A stretch of DNA of 64,000 bases, taken from contig NZ_CAXBDD010000001.1 of the NCBI RefSeq assembly GCF_963974515.1, positions 1 to 64,000 of the forward strand, in the 5' to 3' direction. Positions 16,134 to 24,982 of the stretch are shown here, piece after piece. This DNA is from Sunxiuqinia sp963974515. Lineage in GTDB: Bacteria > Bacteroidota > Bacteroidia > Bacteroidales > Prolixibacteraceae. The stretch's first letter is position 1; each line of letters begins with the position of its first letter. Under the pieces are notes generated by a model, which was not told the DNA's origin, ran no database searches, and saw only the letters and a list, made by a program, of their open reading frames with translations. Made by a program: the position numbers and the translations under genes.

Positions 16134-16514
16134 TTATTCTTCAAACAACTGGTTCAGCGCGTCAAAATAATCTTCTTTCCAGCCCTCCACAATATTGTCG
16201 TACGCCTCATCCGGAATATTGGTATGCACGATTTCCATGCTTGTTCCAGCGCCATCTTTATGCAATTTGATGGTAACGATCGACGGTTCGTCCTGCTCTC
16301 CGAAATACCATTCCTGAACCAACTTAAAATCTTTGACAAATTCAAGGTTTTTGCCACAGATGCTTCCATCCCAAAGCGAAAATTCGGTATCGGGTTTTTC
16401 CTCCATCACCGCATCTTCTCCCGTCCAAATTTCGAGCATCACCTGGTTGGTCAACGCATTGTAAACATCAGCCGGATTGGCCGCCAGACGAAAGTATTTT
16501 TTATAGTTTTTCAT
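16134..16514 (-). CDS. SRPBCC/AHSA1-domain protein
   Basis: A 126-residue single-domain protein of the START-like helix-grip fold. It begins with the usual Y-K-K-Y-F-x-L-x-A-N-P-A-D-V-Y-x-A-L-T pattern, where the first strand leads into the helix after APxxVW. An Aha1-type centre follows (EFSLWDGSICGKNLEFV, IVTIKLHKDGAGTSMEIVHTNIPDE) with a long C-terminal helix (ENIVEGWKEDYFDALNQLF-like). Such proteins bind hydrophobic ligands or act as stress-related accessory proteins, and the ligand is unknown. It stands alone and is followed downstream by the repeat-rich region. Confidence 0.8.
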   Translation of the reverse strand: MKNYKKYFRLAANPADVYNALTNQVMLEIWTGEDAVMEEKPDTEFSLWDGSICGKNLEFVKDFKLVQEWYFGEQDEPSIVTIKLHKDGAGTSMEIVHTNIPDEAYDNIVEGWKEDYFDALNQLFEE

Positions 16515-16612
16515 TTGAGATTCTTAATTGATGATGTAACTACACCTGTTCATGTTCTCGTAAAATGAGCGTATCCCGAGAATCAAATCTTAATTCCAAA
16601 ATGCCCAATAGC

Positions 16613-18586
16613 TTAATTTACTTTTTCTCGCCGAAAAATACGCTTATTTAATTTATAAGAAAAACCAATGGTAATAAATTCTTTCACCTGCCACCGGGGT
16701 TCCAAAATTGCGTTTCCTGCACTATCCTCTCCCACGTTAAACAAAACATTATCATCAAAAATGAAATGCACTTGCATGCGCATGTTCATAAAATCATTCA
16801 GCCTCATCACCACGTTGTTTTCCCAATCCACGTCGAAATTTGTGAATGGCGAATTGTAATTGATAAACATTTTATACTTCATTTGATAGGAGATATCTGG
16901 TGTGAGATCTTTCTTCAAGAAAATATCAGCGTTTAAACCGGGCTCCCAGTAACGTTTTTTACCTTCCTTGATTCCGTAATTTGTAGGATCAACTTCTGCC
17001 GTATCTCGTACCGAAACGGTTTTAGAGGTAAACGGCGAAAGGAATAACGAGAAGTTATTATTGGGTTTATAGTCCAAACCAAGCTTGATAAGTGTCTTGG
17101 CAGGCGACATAAATGCCGAAACTTTATTGTCGCGATCGGGATACTTATAACCATTAAAGATCTGTGTTTGAAAATCAAATTCCGCACTGTAATACCACTT
17201 TTTAAAAGCACTCAGCCCGAAACGCGAAATAAACTCAAACTTATCATCATTCTTCTGAATCTTGTCTTCAGAAGGTTTCATCCAGCCGTTACGGAGCTCG
17301 ACCGAGTTTTCCCATTTCACTTTTCGGTAGGAATAGTTGGCATAGCCTTTCAAAATCATCAATGTTGACAGGGAACCAACCCCTTTCTTCCAATATTTGT
17401 TAACCGCCGTCTGTGTGAAACCAACCGTTCCGTCACCACCCAAGATCCAGGGCGTAGTGATTTGGTATCGTTTATCAATCTGTCGCAGGTTACTTTCTGG
17501 CTCGAACTGGTCAAAATTATAGTCTTTGGTGCGTTGCGAGGAAAAGCGTTTCAAAGTTACTGCATCATCAATAAAAATCTGCATGCTGTTTTTAGCGGTA
17601 TTCTGAATTCGGATTCCAAGCGAATCATTTTGCTCATTCTTTAAAAACATCCGGCTGTAACGCTGAGCATCATTACGCAACCAAACCTGGGTTGAATCTC
17701 CTTCGCTGTTTTTTACCCACACTTCAACCGAATCTTTCTCCGCATAATCTGTTAAAACATCGATCATGCGGGCGATTGAATCGTTCACCGATTCCATAAC
17801 CCAGTTGTTATACCTTTCCAAAACCAGATAATTTTGGGTTTTAACAGAATCCTTAAAATTGAATTTTGCCTGTTGTATATAATCCTGAACATATCGATTC
17901 TGATAGGCCTCCGACACTGAATCGACATAAGCTTGCAAGACGTTACTATTGTATTGCAGACGTGCAGTTTCAAGGAAAGCATGCTTCGCGCTATCGAGCC
18001 GCTGCAGGCGTCTGAAATCGGCCGGGCTGCGAACCAACGAATCCGGCAATGCATCAAAGTTCTTCAGACTATCGGGCAAAGAAACCAGCGAATCGCGTAG
18101 TAAAACATCCGTTTCTCCTGGCTCCAGGAGCTTCACCTTGTCGTTCATATTCACAAACAATTCCTCCGGCACAGCAATCTGGTCTTTGACAATGGTTGAC
18201 TGAATGGCCCGCTCCAGCTGATTAAGTTGTTCCCTAACATTTGAATACGGAACATAGCCTTCGACATTTAAGCTATCGGCAACACGCGTAGGCAAGCGGT
18301 AAAAAAAATCTCCATCATGACTCTCACGGTAGGCTTTAAGTTTATACAAAATGGTATCAATCTTTTCATCTTCAACAAAATGAATCAAGCCCTTCAAGCT
18401 TTTCAGAAGTTCCTCATTCCGAGGTTTCCAATCGTTTTGTTGTTCTAAAAAAAACTTCAGATACTCCACACTTACTTCAACAGAGTCAACTGCTGAATCG
18501 TTCTTTCTCGGCAATTCATTAGCCTGAGAATTAAAGTAGCAAAATGTTATGATTAAAATAACAGTTCGTGTCAATCTGTTCTTCAT
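16613..18586 (-). CDS. Exported DUF3078-type protein with long N-terminal coiled or helical region
   Basis: A 657-residue protein with a signal peptide (about 1-22, TVILIITFCYFNSQA). Residues about 30-350 are charged, Ser/Asp/Leu-rich and helical, with repeated DSL/DSV motifs. Residues about 375-650 are beta-rich (PWILGGDGTVGFTQTAVNKY, FISRFGLSAFKKWYYSAEF, LSPFTSKTVSV) and match what I know of DUF3078, a putative outer-membrane barrel or beta domain of Bacteroidota. It ends with a cluster of charged residues (KRIFRREKVN). The function is unknown. It is monocistronic, divergently oriented from no close gene, with CYTH 84 bases upstream on the same strand. Confidence 0.6.
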   Translation of the reverse strand: MKNRLTRTVILIITFCYFNSQANELPRKNDSAVDSVEVSVEYLKFFLEQQNDWKPRNEELLKSLKGLIHFVEDEKIDTILYKLKAYRESHDGDFFYRLPTRVADSLNVEGYVPYSNVREQLNQLERAIQSTIVKDQIAVPEELFVNMNDKVKLLEPGETDVLLRDSLVSLPDSLKNFDALPDSLVRSPADFRRLQRLDSAKHAFLETARLQYNSNVLQAYVDSVSEAYQNRYVQDYIQQAKFNFKDSVKTQNYLVLERYNNWVMESVNDSIARMIDVLTDYAEKDSVEVWVKNSEGDSTQVWLRNDAQRYSRMFLKNEQNDSLGIRIQNTAKNSMQIFIDDAVTLKRFSSQRTKDYNFDQFEPESNLRQIDKRYQITTPWILGGDGTVGFTQTAVNKYWKKGVGSLSTLMILKGYANYSYRKVKWENSVELRNGWMKPSEDKIQKNDDKFEFISRFGLSAFKKWYYSAEFDFQTQIFNGYKYPDRDNKVSAFMSPAKTLIKLGLDYKPNNNFSLFLSPFTSKTVSVRDTAEVDPTNYGIKEGKKRYWEPGLNADIFLKKDLTPDISYQMKYKMFINYNSPFTNFDVDWENNVVMRLNDFMNMRMQVHFIFDDNVLFNVGEDSAGNAILEPRWQVKEFITIGFSYKLNKRIFRREKVN

Positions 18587-18670
18587 GAATCCAACGGTTT
18601 ATTTGGCTTAACTTACAAACGATACTTCAAATAAAATCTTGTGCAAGACTGCAAAAATTAAGCCATAATC

Positions 18671-19135
18671 CTATTTCCACTCCAAATAAGGATGCTGCGA
18701 CAAATAGGAATTATGGTATTTCACCAAGCCGGTAACCTCGGTTTTTATCCAAGGTGGTAATTCAACCTGTTCATTTTCATCGGGCAACTCCAGCTCGGCC
18801 AACACCAGCCCTTGGTTGGCTCCGGCAAAAAAGTCAACTTCCCACTTTTTCCCGTCAACCCAAATCAGATGACGGACTTTTTCAATCGGCGGATAAATCG
18901 CCAAATCAAGCAGCTCTCTTGCATCTTCAAGAGGAATCGGATATTCGTACTCTTTTCGGGAAAAACCAACCAGCTTGCCCTTGATCGTCAAAAAGGCTGA
19001 TCCATCCGCCAATCGCACCCGCACCGTTCGCTCGGGGTCTGCTTGCAGGTAAGCCTGAACCATCACTATTTTTTGTTCTGCTGCTGGCAGCAATTTTTCA
19101 TTGACCAAAAATTTGCGCTCAATCTCAGTTGCCAT
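18671..19135 (-). CDS. CYTH domain protein (triphosphate tunnel metalloenzyme)
   Basis: A 154-residue protein consisting of one CYTH domain. I start at the ATG at 19135, which puts the signature EIERKFLV at residues 4-11 (ExExK). The ORF's two extra upstream codons add nothing. Acid and basic residues of the tunnel follow on alternating strands (RTVRVRLADG, AFLTIKGK, RKEYEYPIP, KVRHLIWVDGKKWEVDFF, LVLAELELPDE). Bacterial single-domain members often hydrolyse inorganic tripolyphosphate or are adenylate-cyclase-like, and activity cannot be told from sequence. It is separated from the hydrogenase operon by a 355-bp divergent region. Confidence 0.87.
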   Translation of the reverse strand: MATEIERKFLVNEKLLPAAEQKIVMVQAYLQADPERTVRVRLADGSAFLTIKGKLVGFSRKEYEYPIPLEDARELLDLAIYPPIEKVRHLIWVDGKKWEVDFFAGANQGLVLAELELPDENEQVELPPWIKTEVTGLVKYHNSYLSQHPYLEWK

Positions 19136-19490
19136 GACCATTCAATTTTTAGCAAAATTAAAAGACCAAATGAGATAAGACCGTACGAAGCAGAAAAGAT
19201 TTTCAAATCATTCAACTTTCACTAAATAAAAACTTGCTGTTTCCTATTTAGAATCAATCTAATCTGCAATAACCAAATTATGTTGGAAAACAGCAAAAAA
19301 AATCATCTTTCTGATAAAAGTCTTCTAGTTATCTCACCCAGCTTCCCTAATTTTATAACAAATTGAACAAATGATCTTCGAAAGAAAACCAGGAAGTTCA
19401 ATTAGCGAGCTGATCTTGCCTCCAGCTGGGCGCTTACTGACAACAAATTACCTATTTAGTCATTTTACTAAACAACTAATTCTATTTTAT
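19136..19490. other. Divergent intergenic region before hydC
   Basis: AT-rich, with no gene. It must hold the promoters of the CYTH gene and of hydCBA. I see no convincing FNR-like palindrome or clear TAnnTTTG box in it. An in-frame ATG at 19371 would extend HydC by 40 residues that lack family features. Confidence 0.5.
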
Positions 19491-19955
19491 ATGAATCCAG
19501 TACAGGACCTAATTAAAAATCTGGCCGATGAGCACGGACGAACCCGGGCCAATTTGTTACCCATTCTTCAGGGGGTTGTAGAGCAAGAAAAATACCTGTC
19601 AGAATTTTCCATGATCGAAATTGCGAGGGAGCTCAACCTAAGCGCAGCCGATGTTTATGGAACTGCCACTTTCTATTCTTTTCTGGAACACAAAAAAATG
19701 GGGACATACCTTATTCGGGTGTGCAAGACCATCACCTGCGCCATGAAGGGAAAGAATCAGATTCTGCTGACCATCGAGGACATGTTGAAAATTGGGTTGG
19801 GTGAAACTACCTCAGATGGTAAATTCTCTTTACTGCAAACGAATTGTCTTGGGTGGTGCCACAAGGCTCCGGCTATGCTCATCAACGATGAAGTTTATAC
19901 CGAACTGACCCCCGAGTCGGTGAGAGAAATTTTAAGTCATTACCTTAAAAAATAA
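19491..19955 (+). CDS. hydC: NAD-linked [FeFe]-hydrogenase gamma subunit (NuoE-like)
   Basis: A 154-residue thioredoxin-fold [2Fe-2S] protein homologous to NuoE. Cluster ligands are C78, C83, C119 and C123 (CKTITC and CLGWC). The NuoE helical N-terminus (about 1-60, with VYGTATFYSF) is present. I choose the ATG at 19491 over 19371, because residues before MNPVQDL are not family-like. It passes electrons between the NuoF-like subunit and the catalytic subunit. The next gene follows after five bases. The order hydC-hydB-hydA matches trimeric group A3 hydrogenases. Confidence 0.92.
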   Translation: MNPVQDLIKNLADEHGRTRANLLPILQGVVEQEKYLSEFSMIEIARELNLSAADVYGTATFYSFLEHKKMGTYLIRVCKTITCAMKGKNQILLTIEDMLKIGLGETTSDGKFSLLQTNCLGWCHKAPAMLINDEVYTELTPESVREILSHYLKK

Positions 19956-19960
19956 CTAAC

Positions 19961-21148
19961 ATGGTTGCTCATTCCTATCAATTAAAGCGCGCTGATTTCA
20001 TTTTCAAAAATGAAAACGACTGGGAACGAATCCTGGATAAAACACTCAAGCGTCCCACCCAGGAATTAATCAACGAGCTCATGAGTTCGGAGTTAAAGGG
20101 CCGCGGAGGCGCAGGTTTTCCAACCGGTTTGAAATGGAAGCTGACCGCCGAAGATCCATCGGACGAGAAATTTGTGATTTGCAATGCCGATGAGGGCGAG
20201 CCGGGGACATTCAAAGACCGCGAAATCTTATCAAAAGTACCCTATAAAGTACTGATGGCCATGGCAGTATGTGGATACGTGATCGGTTCAAACAAGGGCT
20301 ATATTTACCTTCGGGGCGAATACAAGTTTTTGGTACCCGAACTGAATAGGGTAATCCAGGAATTCGAATACTATTGTAAACAGATTGGGCACAACTTCTC
20401 GATAAAAATTTTTCTGGGCAGTGGGGCCTACATTTGTGGCGAAGAAACCGCCCTCTTTGAATCGATGGAAGGCAAACGGGGCGAACCACGAAACAAACCA
20501 CCTTACCCCAGTTCCAACGGATATATGGGAAAAGCCACGGTGGTTAACAATGTCGAAACGCTGGCCCACACTTTTACCATTTTTAAATACGGCGCCAAAA
20601 AATTCTACGACCTCGGCGTGCAGTATTCGAGGGGTTCTAAGTTATTCTCTGTTTCGGGCGACACACCCAAACCCGGCATTTACGAACTTGAACTGGGCAT
20701 GAGTTTGCAAGATTTTGTCAACGAATTTGGTGATGGCGATACCAAAGCCGTCCAGGTTGGAGGCGCGTCGGGCTTTTTGGTCCCCCGCAAACGATTCGAA
20801 AAAACAACCATTGGCTATCGTGGCAGACTAACGGGCATCTCTCTGCCCACCGGTGGTTCGATGATGCTTTTCAACAGTTCCCGATCCATGTACAATGTGC
20901 TCGACAATTATCTGGAATTTTTCCGCGAAGAAAGCTGTGGGCAATGTACGCCCTGCCGGGTAGGATGTCAGCAACTACACTTTGGCATTAAAGCGGTAAA
21001 ACGGGGCGACAAACCAGCACAATACCTCGACAAACTGCTTAAACTGACAGAAACCATGCAACTCACAGCAAAATGCGGACTTGGCCAGTCGGTCGCCAAC
21101 TCGTTTAGTTCCATTGTTGAAAATTTCAGAGAAGAAATGATCTACTAA
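19961..21148 (+). CDS. hydB: NAD-linked [FeFe]-hydrogenase beta subunit, short NuoF-like form
   Basis: Flavoprotein subunit that reacts with NAD(H). FMN/NADH-binding motifs are clear: GRGGAGFPTGLKWK (about 46-59), NADEGEPGTFKDRE, then ICGEETALFESMEG. A [4Fe-4S] site lies near C325 (ESCGQCTPCRVGC). At 395 residues it lacks the N-terminal thioredoxin-like [2Fe-2S] domain and the C-terminal two-[4Fe-4S] ferredoxin domain that extend HydB of classical bifurcating enzymes such as that of Thermotoga maritima (about 600 residues). The gene is intact at both ends, so this is the native form. Whether the complex can still bifurcate with ferredoxin is open. Confidence 0.93.
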   Translation: MVAHSYQLKRADFIFKNENDWERILDKTLKRPTQELINELMSSELKGRGGAGFPTGLKWKLTAEDPSDEKFVICNADEGEPGTFKDREILSKVPYKVLMAMAVCGYVIGSNKGYIYLRGEYKFLVPELNRVIQEFEYYCKQIGHNFSIKIFLGSGAYICGEETALFESMEGKRGEPRNKPPYPSSNGYMGKATVVNNVETLAHTFTIFKYGAKKFYDLGVQYSRGSKLFSVSGDTPKPGIYELELGMSLQDFVNEFGDGDTKAVQVGGASGFLVPRKRFEKTTIGYRGRLTGISLPTGGSMMLFNSSRSMYNVLDNYLEFFREESCGQCTPCRVGCQQLHFGIKAVKRGDKPAQYLDKLLKLTETMQLTAKCGLGQSVANSFSSIVENFREEMIY

Positions 21149-21166
21149 CCCACTAAGAAACATGCT

Positions 21167-22957
21167 ATGAGCAACAAAATAAACGTCTCCATTAATGGAA
21201 TCGGACTTGAGATGGAACCCGGAAAGACCATTCTCGATGCCGCGAATCAAGCGGGAATCATTATCCCAACCTTGTGTTTTCACAAAGATTTATGCATTGC
21301 CGGCAACTGCCGGGTATGTGTGGTTGAAGTTTCCGGACAGAAACGATTGGCAGCCGCCTGCGCCACCCCTTGCGAAGAGGAAATGGAAATTCAAACCAAC
21401 AGTCTGAAAGTACGGAACTCCCGGAAACACATCATTGAGCTGCTGTTGTCGGAACACAATGCCGACTGCACCAAGTGCTATAAGAACGGAAACTGCGAAT
21501 TGCAGGAACTGGCCTCGGAATATAAAATTATGACCCAGGATTTCCTTCGGCTGGCACCTCTGAAAAATTACACCATCGATCAATTTTCGCCATCTATCAT
21601 CAAAGACGACAGCAAATGCATTCGCTGTCAACGCTGTGTTCGTACTTGCGCTGAATTGCAGGGAGTAAATGCCCTAACCGTGGCCTACAAGGGCGATGAG
21701 ATGAAAGTAGCTGCATTCTTTGAAAAAGCCATGAACGATGTGGTTTGCACCAACTGCGGACAATGCGTCAACCACTGTCCTACCGGAGCATTGGTGGAGC
21801 GAAACTACATTGAAGAAGTGTGGGACGCTATTTCCGATCCGGAAAAGCATGTGGTGGTTCAAACAGCGCCGGCTGTAAGGGTCGGGCTAGGCGAAGAAAT
21901 GGGAATGGAGGTAGGTTCCCGGGTAACTGGGAAAATGGTATCAGCCCTCAAACGCTTGGGATTCAACGCAGTGCTAGATACTGATTTTACTGCCGATCTC
22001 ACTATTATAGAAGAAGGGACAGAATTGCTGAACCGACTTAAGAAAGTAATGAAGGACAAAGAGCCTAATGTTAAATTACCCATGGCAACCTCCTGCTCAC
22101 CAGGCTGGATCAAATACATTGAACACATCTACCCTGATCTTCTGGAGCACCTATCCACCTGTAAATCACCTCAGCAAATGTTTGGAGCCCTGGTAAAAAC
22201 CTATTACGCCAAAGCCCGGAAGATCGATCCGGAAAACATCGTTTCAGTTTCCATCATGCCATGCACGGCCAAAAAGTTTGAGGCGAACCGCCCGGAAATG
22301 CACGACAGTGGCTTCCGCGATGTTGATTATGTGCTCACCACCCGCGAATTGGCCATCATGATCAAACAAGCTGGCATCGATTTTAAAAAGCTTCCCGATG
22401 AAAAATTCGACCGGTTGATGGGCGAATCAACCGGAGCTGGGGTCATCTTTGGTGCAACTGGCGGTGTTATGGAAGCAGCGCTTCGAACAGCTTACGAGCT
22501 GGTGACCGGGCGCGACGTTCCTTTCGAAAACCTAAACATCACTCCGGTTCGTGGCATCGAAGGCGTTCGTGAAGCAACCATAAAAATTGAGAGTCCACTG
22601 GCTGAATGGGCCTTTCTGGATGGTGTAGAACTCAAATGCGCCGTTGCCCATGGCCTGGTGAATGCCCGCAAAGTGATGGAGGCTGTAAAAAACGGAACCA
22701 GCCAGTATCACTTCATCGAGATTATGGCTTGTCCGGGAGGTTGTCTGGGCGGCGGAGGACAGCCAATTCCCACAAATCCTGAAATCCGGGAAAAACGAAT
22801 GGAAGCCATTTATGCTGAAGATAGTGACATGCCTTTGCGAAAATCACATGAAAACCCGGAAGTACTAAAAATCTACCAAGATTTTTTGGGCGAACCACTG
22901 GGCCCAAAATCACACCATCTCTTGCATACCAAATACATAGCGCGCGATCGCTACTAA
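21167..22957 (+). CDS. hydA: [FeFe]-hydrogenase catalytic subunit HydA (M3-type)
   Basis: A 596-residue iron-sulfur enzyme that evolves or oxidises H2. Domains in order: N-terminal [2Fe-2S] ferredoxin (CFHKDLCIAGNCRVC), a His-Cys3 [4Fe-4S] site (HNADCTKCYKNGNC), and a two-[4Fe-4S] ferredoxin (CIRCQRCVRTC and CTNCGQCVNHCP). The H-cluster domain has all three signatures: TSCSPGW at about 308, MPCTAKK at about 364 and MACPGGCLGGGGQP at about 520. The C-terminal small-subunit domain is present (about 540-596). It lies 18 bases after hydB and is closed by a strong terminator. It is cytoplasmic (no Tat signal) and probably links NADH oxidation to H2 in fermentation. Confidence 0.97.
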   Translation: MSNKINVSINGIGLEMEPGKTILDAANQAGIIIPTLCFHKDLCIAGNCRVCVVEVSGQKRLAAACATPCEEEMEIQTNSLKVRNSRKHIIELLLSEHNADCTKCYKNGNCELQELASEYKIMTQDFLRLAPLKNYTIDQFSPSIIKDDSKCIRCQRCVRTCAELQGVNALTVAYKGDEMKVAAFFEKAMNDVVCTNCGQCVNHCPTGALVERNYIEEVWDAISDPEKHVVVQTAPAVRVGLGEEMGMEVGSRVTGKMVSALKRLGFNAVLDTDFTADLTIIEEGTELLNRLKKVMKDKEPNVKLPMATSCSPGWIKYIEHIYPDLLEHLSTCKSPQQMFGALVKTYYAKARKIDPENIVSVSIMPCTAKKFEANRPEMHDSGFRDVDYVLTTRELAIMIKQAGIDFKKLPDEKFDRLMGESTGAGVIFGATGGVMEAALRTAYELVTGRDVPFENLNITPVRGIEGVREATIKIESPLAEWAFLDGVELKCAVAHGLVNARKVMEAVKNGTSQYHFIEIMACPGGCLGGGGQPIPTNPEIREKRMEAIYAEDSDMPLRKSHENPEVLKIYQDFLGEPLGPKSHHLLHTKYIARDRY

Positions 22958-22971
22958 ATCCTTGCCAACAG

Positions 22972-23002
22972 AAGCCACTTCAAAAAAAGAAGTGGCTTTT
23001 TT
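22972..23002 (+). terminator. Rho-independent terminator of hydCBA
   Basis: AAGCCACTTC (22972-22981) and GAAGTGGCTT (22989-22998) form a perfect 10-bp stem around a seven-A loop, followed by T to 23002. It starts 15 bases after the hydA stop. Confidence 0.92.
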
Positions 23003-23060
23003 ATGTCCAAATCCTCCTCCCATTTATCAAAATTGCGTAAATTGTCCTGTCTAATAATTC

Positions 23061-24386
23061 ATGAAGATCGCGTTTATGCTCAAGCTACTTAGATATATCA
23101 CTGGCATTCTACTTTTTGTTGGCTGCACTTCCATCCCGAAAGAACGAAGCTTACCCTTAGAACAGGTTCCGCCCGTCCAAGCTGGTTTTTCAGAACAACG
23201 CCTGGCCTTGGCTGATAGCTTGATTAATCGATATATGAGAGACCGCCAGCTACCCGGAGGGGTTTTCTTAGTCGCCCGGCACGGAAAAATAGTCTATTAC
23301 AAAAGCTTTGGGTATCGCTCATTAAATTTCTGGGAAGAATATCAGAACGATGATATTTTCCGGATTGCCTCGATGACCAAAGCGGTGACAACCGTCGGAA
23401 TCATGCAGCTTTACGAACAAGGGAAATTGGGACTGGATGATCCGGTCCATCGCTATATTCTGCCATTCAAATCGATCGGCGTTTTAGATACGTTTAACCC
23501 GGCCGACTCAAGCTTCACCACCGTAGCCCCAAAAACGCCAATAACCATCCGTCATCTGCTCACCCACACTTCAGGCATCGTGTATGGCGATTTTGAAAGC
23601 AATGAAATCCGGGCGATCTACCAAAAACTAGATCTGCTTGGTGTGGGTCTTTCGCATAGTTCGTGGACAACCGAGCAGTTTATCGACAAGCTGGCCCAGG
23701 TTCCTTTGGCCTTTCATCCGGGCGACCGCTACAACTACGGGCTGAACGTGGATGTTTTGGGACGCGTTATTGAAGTGGTTTCAGGTTTGTCATTAAGGGA
23801 TTATTTCCAACAGCATTTGTTTGATCCGCTTGGCATGGTGGACACCCATTTTTATCTTCCGGAAGAAAAACACAGCCGCTTGGTTCCCGTTTATGCCCAG
23901 ACAGACGACGGAACCGTGATGAAGCAGGACGATGGATTGGTCCAGCTAATTGATTACCCAAAAAGAAAAGACCGGGGACACTATGCCGGCGGCGGCGGAC
24001 TATCCTCAACAGCAATGGATTATGCTCGCTTCATCCAAGCGCTGGTTAATGACGGCGAATACAACGGACACCGAATTTTGGGGCGAAAAACAATTGAACT
24101 GATGACGGCTGACCAATTTGTGGCTTTGAACAAAAAAGGCGCAGGAATCAGCCAAATTCCGGGAAGTACGTTTTGCCTGGGTTTTGGCCTGATTACCGAC
24201 GAAGCCAATGGACTGAATTCAAAATCTCCGGGGACCTACGAGTGGGGAGGTTATTTTAGTACTAAGTTTTTTATTGATCCTGAAGAAGATCTTATTTTCG
24301 TTGGAATGACCCAAATCAACCCCTTCAAACATGGTGAGTTTTACGACCGGCTGACAGCTGTTATTTATGGTGCGATTGAAGATTGA
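23061..24386 (+). CDS. Serine beta-lactamase-fold hydrolase, lipoprotein
   Basis: A 441-residue beta-lactamase/transpeptidase-fold protein of the EstB/class C-like family. A lipobox ends at C22 (LLFVGC), so it is probably an outer- or inner-membrane lipoprotein. S104-x-x-K107 (SMTK) is the catalytic pair. A Tyr motif (YNYGLN) is near residue 225 and HTSGI near 170 also fits. The C-terminal GGGGLSSTAMDYARF is usual for esterase-type members. Such enzymes are esterases or peptidases rather than drug-resistance determinants, and the substrate is unknown. It stands alone between the hydrogenase operon and the methyltransferase gene. Confidence 0.88.
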   Translation: MKIAFMLKLLRYITGILLFVGCTSIPKERSLPLEQVPPVQAGFSEQRLALADSLINRYMRDRQLPGGVFLVARHGKIVYYKSFGYRSLNFWEEYQNDDIFRIASMTKAVTTVGIMQLYEQGKLGLDDPVHRYILPFKSIGVLDTFNPADSSFTTVAPKTPITIRHLLTHTSGIVYGDFESNEIRAIYQKLDLLGVGLSHSSWTTEQFIDKLAQVPLAFHPGDRYNYGLNVDVLGRVIEVVSGLSLRDYFQQHLFDPLGMVDTHFYLPEEKHSRLVPVYAQTDDGTVMKQDDGLVQLIDYPKRKDRGHYAGGGGLSSTAMDYARFIQALVNDGEYNGHRILGRKTIELMTADQFVALNKKGAGISQIPGSTFCLGFGLITDEANGLNSKSPGTYEWGGYFSTKFFIDPEEDLIFVGMTQINPFKHGEFYDRLTAVIYGAIED

Positions 24387-24492
24387 CCGGAAAAGATGGA
24401 TTAAATGAACCCGGACACCAACGCTTTTCACTGAACTTTTTACGTTAATTTTACGTTACCTTATTGTTAACAGATGAGAAAAAAGGCAACCA

Positions 24493-24975
24493 TTGACCGA
24501 ATCATACACATACCTTTCGCCGATCGGACTGATGCAATTCGACAGCAACGGCCAACAGCTCACCAGCATCCATTTTGTTGATCACGAGCATAATACCGAC
24601 AAATTTGATCTGAAACTAAGGGAAACCATCACCCGCCAGTTGGACGACTATTTCGGCGGGCGCCTGCACCACTTTAACCTTCCAATTCAACCACAAGGAA
24701 CCGATTTTCAAAAGCGGGTTTGGAAACAGTTGGAAACGATCGAATATGGACAGATCATCAGTTACCAGGAGTTGGCACTTAAGTTAGGCGATAAGAATCT
24801 GGTCCGGGCGGTTGGTGGGGCGAATTCAAAAAATCCGATGGCGATTGTGATTCCATGTCACCGGGTGATTGGCAGCAATAAAAAACTGGTGGGCTATGCC
24901 GGTGGGCTGTGGCGAAAAAAATGGCTTTTGCGCCATGAGCTGGAATTCAAAGAAAAGCGGGGCGAATTGTTTTAG
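24493..24975 (+). CDS. Methylated-DNA-[protein]-cysteine S-methyltransferase
   Basis: Repairs O6-alkylguanine by transferring the alkyl group to its own cysteine. The 160-residue product has the active site IPCHRVIG with C122, the helix-turn-helix segment (GQIISYQELALKLG) and the recognition arginine region (NLVRAVGGANSKNP). The frame has no upstream ATG, and a TGA lies just 5' of it, so translation probably starts at TTG 24493. The next in-frame ATG would remove only 13 residues. It has no Ada-type regulatory domain. It is convergent with hydE, whose stop lies eight bases away, and no operon partner is apparent. Confidence 0.92.
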   Translation: MTESYTYLSPIGLMQFDSNGQQLTSIHFVDHEHNTDKFDLKLRETITRQLDDYFGGRLHHFNLPIQPQGTDFQKRVWKQLETIEYGQIISYQELALKLGDKNLVRAVGGANSKNPMAIVIPCHRVIGSNKKLVGYAGGLWRKKWLLRHELEFKEKRGELF

Positions 24976-24982
24976 CTGTTTT

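Noticed and set aside
19371..19490. N-terminal extension of HydC from the upstream ATG
   Set aside because: The 40 extra residues do not resemble the NuoE family, and MNPVQDL is the natural start.
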